NCBI GenBank assembly: GCA_964464035.1 | Contig: CAYXEN010000071.1 | Location: 1-14,966 of the forward strand | Reading direction: 5' to 3' | DNA: 14,966 nucleotides | Source: CAYXEN01 sp964464035 | Lineage (GTDB): Bacteria; Krumholzibacteriota; Krumholzibacteriia; WVZY01 | Shown: one piece after another, positions 1-5,783 of the stretch | Position numbering within the stretch: the first letter of the stretch is position 1 | Layout of the letters: each line of letters opens with the position of its first letter | The notes under the pieces: model-generated | What the model was told of the DNA's origin: nothing | What the model saw: the letters and a program-made list of their open reading frames with translations, nothing else | Databases searched by the model: none | Translations under genes and position numbers: made by a program

Positions 1-8
1 CTTGCCGG

Positions 9-332
9 TCAATCACTCGTCTCCTGTAGCAGCTGTAGGGCTTCCTCGATAAGATCAAGTGCCAGCCGGAAATCTCTCTTGAGGTAGAGCTCTTCGCCGA
101 GCTCATACAGTTCTTTGGCCTCGATGAGAGCGGAGGCCGGGAAGTCCCGCTCGATCTCCTTGACCTCGATGAGGTTTGCAAGGTAGATCAACTGCGAGGA
201 GCATTCCGTCGCAAGACCCGATTCCTCCGCCGTCCCCGCCGCTGAATTCGCGCTGCCGCGGGGCGAGCACGACCAGAGAGAGAATACGGGAAGGATCATG
301 CAGAAAAGGATGATATAGTCAGATCCCCTCAT
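9..332 (-). CDS. Small lipoprotein with one three-helix repeat unit
   Basis: A 107-residue protein of unknown function. Residues 1-22 look like a lipoprotein signal: a hydrophobic stretch (YIILFCMILPVFSL) ending in a lipobox-like LWSC with Cys22 as the probable lipidated residue. After a small Ser/Ala/Gly-rich linker, residues 44-105 are predicted helical and form one three-helix unit (about 44-63, 66-87, 88-105). The pattern ALIEAKELYELGEELYLKRD, then FRLALDLIEEALQLL, matches helices 2 and 3 of the repeats in the gene before it. The start overlaps the end of that gene by 14 bases and has no good ribosome binding site, so translation is probably coupled. I infer an envelope-anchored partner of the repeat protein. 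It faintly recalls DUF4398-type lipoproteins, which I cannot verify. The reading frame is surer than the role. Confidence 0.8.
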   Translation of the reverse strand: MRGSDYIILFCMILPVFSLWSCSPRGSANSAAGTAEESGLATECSSQLIYLANLIEVKEIERDFPASALIEAKELYELGEELYLKRDFRLALDLIEEALQLLQETSD

Positions 333-1644
333 TTTTCATCTGCTCGGCTGCTTTGCGGGCGAGGTTCCGCGCGACCCTCGTCTGGGTGAGAGCCCTCTTG
401 AGCCCCTCCCGCTCGAAAGCGTTCCATGCTTTTTCCTGGTGTTCTTCGGCGCGTTCGATCAGTTTCCTGGCCAGATCGTCCTTCGACGATGCTTCTTCGT
501 TCTTTATTCGGTGGATCAGGCGATCCGTTTCCTCCAGGGCGGACCTGACGAGCTCGCGCTTGAGAGGACGACCGACGTGCGCCAGGACGTCGCTCAGCAT
601 CTCCCTTGCTCTGCGGGTCGATCTGACGGCTGCGTCCAATTGCCCGTCTCGGAATCTGTCCTTGGCTCTTCTTTGGAGCCTCTTGGCGTCCTCGAGCAAC
701 CCGGCGCCTTCCCCAGGTCCGCCCCGATTCAACATTTCCTCGGCTTTGGCTATCAAATTATCGGTGAGACGCAACGCCTGCTCGACGTTCTCCGGAGTGA
801 TCTGTGAGGAGACCGTCTTCAAGACGTCCATCGCGAGGCGCCTTGCCCTCTTCGTAAGTTCCAAAGCCGCTTCGAGCCGATTCGCCTCCATCTTCTGCAA
901 GGCGCCTGCCTGCAATTCCGTCGCACGCCGGTACAACCTTGCGGCACGGTCATTGTTCATGTACTTGCCTCGCTCCTCGATCTTGGCGAGCAGGCGGGCG
1001 GTTTTCTTTATTTCGCGCGCGACTTCGTCGGATGCCTTGATCTCGTGCTTCATGATCCTGATGGCCCTCAGGGAGAGGGAATCCGATGTTTTCGCCAACC
1101 GGAAGGCGACTTCGTACATGTGTTCCCTCATGTTGTTTCTGGCCCGTCCGAGCTGCATCCTCGCCTCTTCGATCAGCTTCCGGGCCGTTTCCGCTTCCGG
1201 GCCGCTGCTCTCCGCCAGCATCCCCATCGCCCGCTCGAGGCTCTTTGCCGCTCGTTCCATGGTCTTGAGCGTATTGTCTTCTATCCTCGATTCCCGCTTG
1301 GCCAGCGCCATGGTCCTAAGGATCGATTCTCTCGCCGTATAGGCGAGCTCTCTCGCTTTCAACATCTGTTGCTCGGCGAGGTCACGCCAGCCTTTCTGGT
1401 AGTTATCCTCGGACTTTTGGAATAGATTCTTCGCTCCCATCTGGATGGTCGCCGAGGTCTTGAGCAGCGCTCTGGCTTTCACGCTGTTGGTTTCCATCAC
1501 GAGTCGCTTTGCATCGGCCAGGAGCACATCGTTCCTGGCCAGTTCCATGAGAACCTTGTCACGCATTCCCGTCTGCGCGTGGACGTTCGAAGCGATGGCG
1601 GCGGCGGTCATCGCCAGTATCATCGTGATTGCTTGCATCTTCAT
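319..1644 (-). CDS. Periplasmic protein of five tandem three-helix repeats
   Basis: A 441-residue secreted protein with no family I recognise. The ATG at 1644 is chosen because an AAGGAG site lies about eight bases upstream and a Sec signal peptide follows directly (residues 1-23, cleavage likely after VHA). An in-frame ATG at 1692 would bury the signal. The mature protein is almost all helix, rich in Arg, Ala, Glu and Leu, and divides into five units of about 76-84 residues: 29-112, 123-201, 205-281, 284-359 and 363-441. Each has a first helix like VEQALRLTDNLIAKAEEM, a second like AGLLEDAKRLQRRAKDRF and a third like LDAAVRSTRRAREMLSDVL. It has no Cys, membrane segment or catalytic motif, so a scaffold, binding or chaperone role is likelier than an enzyme. 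The sigma-54-type promoter upstream suggests control by the adjacent regulator. Confidence 0.85.
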   Translation of the reverse strand: MKMQAITMILAMTAAAIASNVHAQTGMRDKVLMELARNDVLLADAKRLVMETNSVKARALLKTSATIQMGAKNLFQKSEDNYQKGWRDLAEQQMLKARELAYTARESILRTMALAKRESRIEDNTLKTMERAAKSLERAMGMLAESSGPEAETARKLIEEARMQLGRARNNMREHMYEVAFRLAKTSDSLSLRAIRIMKHEIKASDEVAREIKKTARLLAKIEERGKYMNNDRAARLYRRATELQAGALQKMEANRLEAALELTKRARRLAMDVLKTVSSQITPENVEQALRLTDNLIAKAEEMLNRGGPGEGAGLLEDAKRLQRRAKDRFRDGQLDAAVRSTRRAREMLSDVLAHVGRPLKRELVRSALEETDRLIHRIKNEEASSKDDLARKLIERAEEHQEKAWNAFEREGLKRALTQTRVARNLARKAAEQMKNEGI

Positions 1645-1651
1645 GGTTGTT

Positions 1652-1658
1652 TCTCCTT
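1652..1658 (-). promoter_or_regulatory. Ribosome binding site that fixes the repeat-protein start
   Basis: The leftward strand reads AAGGAGA here, about seven to eight bases before the ATG at 1644. This supports that start over the ATG at 1692. The AAGG part lies in the 3' arm of a possible hairpin (1655-1680). Confidence 0.75.
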
Positions 1659-1680
1659 TCCCTGATTCAAGGGGAAAAGG
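1655..1680 (-). promoter_or_regulatory. Possible hairpin masking the ribosome binding site
   Basis: In the leader RNA, CCTTTTCCC (1680-1672) can pair with GGGAAAGG (1662-1655), leaving one bulged base and a nine-base loop. The 3' arm overlaps the AAGGAG site of the repeat-protein gene, so the fold would hide it. The pairing is seen directly; a control role is inference. Confidence 0.35.
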
Positions 1681-1710
1681 TTCTTTGACCATGCGGCCGC
1701 CATGGGAATA

Positions 1711-1726
1711 CGCAAGTTGGATACCA
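1711..1726 (-). promoter_or_regulatory. Sigma-54 (-24/-12) promoter for the repeat-protein genes
   Basis: The leftward strand reads TGGTATCCAACTTGCG. Against the consensus TGGCACG-N4-TTGCW it keeps TGG, the A of the -24 element and TTGC, with the required GG and GC exactly ten bases apart. The expected transcription start is near 1700, giving a leader of about 56 bases before the ATG at 1644. It lies between the end of an NtrC-type sigma-54 activator gene and the next gene, in the right orientation. The mismatches (T for C at two positions, G at the last position) make it a moderate match; context adds much of the weight. Confidence 0.6.
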
Positions 1727-1832
1727 CGGCGCCGAGGGGAATCGCGACATCATATAAGTTGTTGTGTGACAATTCGTTCGGCCGGCGCAAGGGCCGGCTT
1801 GCAGAACTGGATGCGCGCTCGTCGTCCAAGGC

Positions 1833-1850
1833 TTGACCCAATCGGTTCAA
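1833..1850. promoter_or_regulatory. Candidate upstream activator site (imperfect dyad)
   Basis: TTGACCC and GGTTCAA flank a four-base centre (AATC), with one mismatched pair between the arms. The dyad sits about 133-150 bases upstream of the predicted sigma-54 start at 1700, within the usual range for an enhancer bound by an NtrC-type activator. Two other short dyads lie nearer the promoter: TTGT-GTG-ACAA at 1762-1772 and GCAAG-GGCCGG-CTTGC at 1787-1802. Which one, if any, binds the regulator cannot be told from sequence. Confidence 0.3.
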
Positions 1851-1868
1851 GACGATGCACCCTGAGGT

Positions 1869-3197
1869 TCACTCGGATTCCATGCCGTATTTCTTCAATC
1901 TGCCGTAGAGCGCCCTCCTGGTGATGCCCAGGAGCCGCGCCGCCTCGCTCTTGTTGCCGCCGGCGATCTTCAGGGCCTTGTCGATCAGGCGCCGCTCCAT
2001 CTGGTCGAGACTGAGGGTGTCGTCGCCGGTTTCCTCGTCGATGTCTTCGGATGTCGAGACGATGATGTCTTGCGCCGTGATCTTTCCTTGCGGGCGGACG
2101 ATGAGAGCTCTCTCTATGACGCTTCTCAGTTCGCGTACGTTCCCCGGCCAGCCGTATTTTATGAGTTTGCGCAGCGCATCGTCGCCGAGATCGCGGGGCG
2201 AACGCCCCGCCTTGACCAGGAAATGCTCGGCGATCGTCCTCACGTCCTCCCGGCACTCGCGCAGGGGCGGCAGATTGATGGGAAACACGTTCAATCTGTA
2301 GAACAAGTCCCGGCGAAAGGTTCCATTTTTTATCTCTTCTTCGAGATTGCGGTTCGTGGCGGAGATGAGCCTGATATCGATAGCTATCTCTTTCTCACCC
2401 CCCAGGGGGCATATGGTCCGGTTCTCTATGACGCGAAGGAGCTTCGCCTGGAGGGAAAGGGGCAGGTCACCGATCTCGTCCAGGAAAAGGGTGCCGCCGG
2501 AAGCAAGTTGAAAGTGTCCGAGCCTACGCCGGGACGCACCGGTGAAAGCTCCCTTTTCGTAGCCGAAGAGCTCGCTCTCCAGGAGGTTCTCGGGAATCGC
2601 CGCGCAGTTGAGTGCTATGAACGGGCCTTCCGCCCTCTTGGAGCTCTTGTGAATGGCGCGTGCCACGAGCTCCTTTCCGGTTCCGCTCTCCCCGCGAATG
2701 AGGACCGAGGCTTCCGAATTCCGGAGATCGTTTATGAGCTTCTTGACGTGCTTGATCGGAGGGCTGTTTCCAATTATCTCATCCTCGGTGCCGCCCGTGG
2801 TGTACGAACGCAGGCCTCTGTTCTCTTCTTCCAGACGCCTCTTCTCCTCGAGACGCGACACGAGCAAGAGAAGCTCCTCGGTCTTGAACGGCTTCATGAT
2901 ATAGTCGTATGCGCCTTCCCTCATCGCTTCGATGGCCGTTTCGAGCGAGGCATAGGCGGTCATTATTATCACGTCGGTGGAGGAAGCGATCTCCTTGACT
3001 TTCTTGAGAAGGGTGATTCCATCCATGCCCGGCATCCTCAAGTCGGTAATGACGATGTCGGGTGGGCGGGACTCGATCATCGCGAGCGCTTCGGCAGGCT
3101 GGTTCGTGCTCCTCGTCTTGTGTCCCGCATCGTCGAGTTGAGCTCCGAGGAGTTTGCATATCTTCTTTTCGTCGTCGATGAGAATGATATCGGCCAT
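1869..3197 (-). CDS. NtrC-family sigma-54-dependent response regulator
   Basis: A 442-residue two-component regulator that activates RNA polymerase carrying sigma-54. The receiver domain (about 1-118) has acidic Asp8 and Asp9, phosphoacceptor Asp52 (ITDLRMPGMDG), Thr80 and Lys102. The AAA+ domain (about 141-368) has Walker A GESGTGKE (169-176), the sigma-54 contact loop GAFTGA (216-221), Walker B GGTLFLDE (234-241) and a WPGNVREL segment near 350. A Fis-type helix-turn-helix closes the protein (about 397-440, with GGNKSEAARLLGITRRALYGRL). Length and domain order are normal for the group (NtrC, ZraR, AtoC). The ATG overlaps the kinase stop codon in TGATG, so the two are co-translated and form a pair. 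The likely target is the sigma-54 promoter just downstream. The stimulus is unknown, so no symbol is given. Confidence 0.95.
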   Translation of the reverse strand: MADIILIDDEKKICKLLGAQLDDAGHKTRSTNQPAEALAMIESRPPDIVITDLRMPGMDGITLLKKVKEIASSTDVIIMTAYASLETAIEAMREGAYDYIMKPFKTEELLLLVSRLEEKRRLEEENRGLRSYTTGGTEDEIIGNSPPIKHVKKLINDLRNSEASVLIRGESGTGKELVARAIHKSSKRAEGPFIALNCAAIPENLLESELFGYEKGAFTGASRRRLGHFQLASGGTLFLDEIGDLPLSLQAKLLRVIENRTICPLGGEKEIAIDIRLISATNRNLEEEIKNGTFRRDLFYRLNVFPINLPPLRECREDVRTIAEHFLVKAGRSPRDLGDDALRKLIKYGWPGNVRELRSVIERALIVRPQGKITAQDIIVSTSEDIDEETGDDTLSLDQMERRLIDKALKIAGGNKSEAARLLGITRRALYGRLKKYGMESE

Positions 3198-4537
3198 CAG
3201 CTTGCGTCCTTTCCCCCTTTATCCGGTCCCTCCGCTGCATCCGCGATCGGAATCCTGATCGTTACGACGGTTCCTTCGCCCGGTCCACTCCTTATATCGA
3301 GTGTGCCTCCATGAGCCGAGACGATGTTGTCCGTTATGCTCAACCCGAGCCCGCTCCCTTGTTCCTTGGTAGTATAGAAAGGCTTGCGGATTTCCCTAAG
3401 GGTTTTTTCATCCATACCCGGACCGTCGTCAGCCACCGAGACGGTTCCGTACCCATGATCCCGCGAGACCGTGACGGCGATCTTTCCTTTCCCGCCCACC
3501 GCTTGGACGGAGTTGAGCAATACATTGAGGAGGGCCTGTTGCATTCTCTTTTCGTCGCAGGAAACGATGATTTCCTCTTCGGGTATCTCCTTGACGAGCG
3601 TGATTCCTCTCTCGGCGGCGTCGCTTTCAACGAGGAGCAGGCTCCTCAGCACCACCTTTTGCAGGGGCTTCGGGAGCAACTCCTGGTCTTCGGCCCTGGC
3701 GAAATCCAGGTAGCCGGTCAGTATGCGGTTGAGCTCGTCCACTTCCTCGGAGATGAACGAAAATACTTCGTCGTCGATGCCGTACTTTTTCTGGATCCTT
3801 TCGGCCGAGGTCTTGATGATGCTGAGAGGGTTCCTTATCTCATGCGCGATTCCCGCCGCCATCCTTCCCATGGCGGCGAGGTTCTCGCCTCTGAGCACCG
3901 CTTCCTGAGCCCGATCCAGGGAAACGGATTGGCGGTAGAAAAGAAGGCCCAGGACAAGGATGGTGAAGAAGCTGCCTATGTCGACGAGGATTATGGCTGA
4001 GCGAAGGGATTTGAGTACCTCGAAATAGGAAGCGCCGGCCTCCACGCTGACCATGCTCGTCACTTCCTCGCCCGATCTGACGGGAGCGTAGGCGCTTTTC
4101 ATGTAGACGTCGCCGGATTTGTAGAGGTGGGTCGCCGCCGGAAAGCCGGCCCGGGCAAGGGTCGCCGCGCTGAAATCCAGATCGATGAAAGGATTGTACT
4201 CGCCGGGAAGCGAGAGGCCGGAGAGGTCCACGATCGTTTCGCCCTCGGGAGTGAGTATCGTGATGTTGGAGAGGAGGTTCTCGGCTTTCACCGTGTGGAG
4301 AAGCGAGTACAACGTTGAACTGATCTCTCCCGCCGTCATGGAGTCGGGCTCGGACAGTTCGATGGTGTGCGCCAAGGTCACGGCGATAGACTGGAGACGC
4401 TCCCCGAGAGTGTTGTCCAGGTAAGCCTTCGCCTTGCGGTAGAGGGTGAACGTCGAGAGGTTGAAAATGATGAGCAAAGCCAGGAGAAACCCGGTGAGAA
4501 GAAGAACTCGCTTGCTGGCGGCTGGATATTTTTTCAT
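3197..4537 (-). CDS. Membrane sensor histidine kinase, partner of the sigma-54 activator
   Basis: A 446-residue two-component sensor. It has an N-terminal membrane segment (about 11-33), a periplasmic sensing region of about 147 residues (34-180) and a second membrane segment (about 181-201). The dimerisation/phosphoacceptor domain follows, with His232 in GIAHEIRNPL, then an ATPase domain with N box Asn342 (LLNSVQA), G1 DDGPGM (370-375), F box PFYTTK (386-391) and G2 GSGLGL (394-399). No clear HAMP or cytoplasmic PAS domain is visible. The periplasmic part has few Cys or His residues, giving no strong sign of metal binding; a CACHE-like fold is possible but not shown. The gene has its own sigma-70-type promoter candidate and ends inside the regulator's start codon. 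By architecture it resembles ZraS- and NtrB-like kinases. The ligand cannot be inferred. Confidence 0.93.
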   Translation of the reverse strand: MKKYPAASKRVLLLTGFLLALLIIFNLSTFTLYRKAKAYLDNTLGERLQSIAVTLAHTIELSEPDSMTAGEISSTLYSLLHTVKAENLLSNITILTPEGETIVDLSGLSLPGEYNPFIDLDFSAATLARAGFPAATHLYKSGDVYMKSAYAPVRSGEEVTSMVSVEAGASYFEVLKSLRSAIILVDIGSFFTILVLGLLFYRQSVSLDRAQEAVLRGENLAAMGRMAAGIAHEIRNPLSIIKTSAERIQKKYGIDDEVFSFISEEVDELNRILTGYLDFARAEDQELLPKPLQKVVLRSLLLVESDAAERGITLVKEIPEEEIIVSCDEKRMQQALLNVLLNSVQAVGGKGKIAVTVSRDHGYGTVSVADDGPGMDEKTLREIRKPFYTTKEQGSGLGLSITDNIVSAHGGTLDIRSGPGEGTVVTIRIPIADAAEGPDKGGKDAS

Positions 4538-4563
4538 TCGCTCTCTCCCCGGTCCGGCGAAGG

Positions 4564-4592
4564 ATTCTAATGAGAAGTCAGGGATAAAGCAA
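4564..4592 (-). promoter_or_regulatory. Sigma-70-type promoter for the kinase-regulator pair
   Basis: The leftward strand has TTGCTT (4592-4587) and TAGAAT (4569-4564) with a 17-base spacer, a good match to -35 and -10 elements. It lies in the 90-base gap between the TPR gene and the kinase ATG at 4537. It would let the two-component pair be expressed independently of the genes upstream. Confidence 0.5.
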
Positions 4593-4627
4593 GGAAAGTC
4601 TTCGAGGGATCGATGCGGAAACGCCTT

Positions 4628-5710
4628 CTATCGCTTTTGCTTGAGGCGTTGGATCTGGGAGTATGCGAAGGAGTTCCAGCGCGGGTCGTCGAGCGCGCTC
4701 TCGAACGCCGCTATGGCTTCCCTGTATCGTCCTTCCCCCGCAAGGGCGACTCCCATCGCGCAATCGATCCCAGCGTTTTCCGGGTAATCCTTCTTCGCTC
4801 TCTCTAGCAGTTTGATACTTTGCTTGAAGCGGCCCTTACGATTCAATAGGTTCGCCAGCGAGGTGTAGACCGGTGCGAGGCCCTTGGCGTTTGCGCCGTT
4901 CTCGAGAGCCTTGCGATAGGCCGAGATGGCGGCGTCGGTCCTCCCCAGTTTCTCGAGTGTCTTGGCCAGGCCTATTCGAGCGTCAGCGCTCTTCGGATTC
5001 AGGTTGGCCGCCCTGCGGTATTGCTTGAGGGATGCCTCGTACTCTTGGAGCGAGAAGAGCAGGAAGCCGATGTCCATGCGGGCCTTGAAATCCTTCGGGC
5101 GGATGGATGCGTACCTCCGCAAGACCTCGAGAGCCTTCTTCCATTGCCGTTTCGCCAGGTAGACGTCGGCGAGCTTCCTCAAGGCAACCGGGTTCCTCGT
5201 TCGAAGCCTCCATGCCTTTGCGAGATAGCTTTCCGCCCGGCTCTTCCGGTCGTGCTCGATGAGAAAGACACCCCTTGCGGCTGCGACGGAGGCACTTTCG
5301 GGGAACATGGCCGACGCCCTCTCCAGCGTGTTCTCGGCTGCCATCGTCTGCCCCGATCTCTCGTATGCCAGCGCCAAATCGATGAAATCCCCCGGATTGC
5401 CGGAGCCGTCGTCTATGATTCTAGAGAAACATTCGATGGCCGAAGGGTAATCCCGGGTCGTGATGTAGAGTTTTCCCAAGCCTCGCTCGGCGTCGGCGCG
5501 GGAAGGATCCAGGCGCAGGGCATCCTCGAAATACTCCCGCGCCTCGCTGTATCGTCGGAGCTCAGCCGCCTCGCGGCCCAGGGTGACCAGGGAATCGGCC
5601 GAAACGCCCGGAGACCGTACCGGTTTCATGGCCTGGCGCACGTTGCACCCCGCCAGTGCAGCGATCATTAATGCAATCGCAGGAAAGATGACCCGCTTGA
5701 AGTCGTTCAT
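4628..5710 (-). CDS. TPR-repeat lipoprotein
   Basis: A 360-residue exported protein. Residues 1-22 form a lipoprotein signal peptide with lipobox LAGC (Cys22). From about residue 40 to the end the protein is a run of roughly eight to nine tetratricopeptide repeats, for example YSEAREYFEDALRLDPSRAD, YEASLKQYRRAANLNPKSAD, TDAAISAYRKALENG and YREAIAAFESALDDP. TPR superhelices bind partner proteins; no catalytic domain is attached. The ATG at 5710 has only a weak ribosome site (GAG about eight bases upstream). The gene lies 73 bases behind the large secreted protein with a terminator-like hairpin between, and 90 bases before the kinase. The context suggests envelope assembly or complex organisation, but the partner is unknown. 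Confidence 0.9.
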   Translation of the reverse strand: MNDFKRVIFPAIALMIAALAGCNVRQAMKPVRSPGVSADSLVTLGREAAELRRYSEAREYFEDALRLDPSRADAERGLGKLYITTRDYPSAIECFSRIIDDGSGNPGDFIDLALAYERSGQTMAAENTLERASAMFPESASVAAARGVFLIEHDRKSRAESYLAKAWRLRTRNPVALRKLADVYLAKRQWKKALEVLRRYASIRPKDFKARMDIGFLLFSLQEYEASLKQYRRAANLNPKSADARIGLAKTLEKLGRTDAAISAYRKALENGANAKGLAPVYTSLANLLNRKGRFKQSIKLLERAKKDYPENAGIDCAMGVALAGEGRYREAIAAFESALDDPRWNSFAYSQIQRLKQKR

Positions 5711-5718
5711 ACCGCGTT

Positions 5719-5752
5719 CTCGAGTCCACCTGCAAAAAGACCCGGACTCGAG
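5719..5752 (-). repeat. Nine-base inverted repeat overlapping the terminator
   Basis: In leftward RNA, CTCGAGTCC (5752-5744) can pair perfectly with GGACTCGAG (5727-5719) across a 16-base spacer. The first arm uses the loop and part of the 3' arm of the terminator hairpin at 5734-5761, so the two folds exclude each other. The second arm carries the GAG that could act as ribosome site of the TPR gene. Confidence 0.4.
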
Positions 5753-5761
5753 CCGGGCCTT
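5734..5761 (-). terminator. Intrinsic terminator after the large secreted-protein gene
   Basis: The leftward strand has AAGGCCCGG (5761-5753), a seven-base loop and CCGGGTCTT (5745-5737). This gives a nine-pair stem with one G-U pair, running into TTTTT (5738-5734). It lies 23 bases after the stop of the gene ending at 5784. Only 23 bases separate it from the next ATG, so the TPR gene needs read-through or a promoter overlapping this element. Confidence 0.7.
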
Positions 5762-5783
5762 CTTGGGTGGATTGTCGTTCGTT

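Noticed and set aside
353..1342. Long rightward open frame antisense to the repeat-protein gene
   Set aside because: It is rich in Ser, Arg, Ala and Phe as expected from reading helix-coding, GC-biased DNA backwards. It has no ribosome site or family signature, while the opposite strand has a signal peptide and clear repeats.
1645..1692. Longer start for the repeat protein at 1692
   Set aside because: It would place 16 charged residues before the signal peptide. ATG 1644 has a strong ribosome site, and the predicted sigma-54 start near 1700 would leave almost no leader for 1692.
2070..3314. Rightward open frame of 414 residues antisense to the response regulator
   Set aside because: It lies wholly against a gene with complete receiver, AAA+ and helix-turn-helix motifs. 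The translation shows no domain and runs across the regulator-kinase junction.
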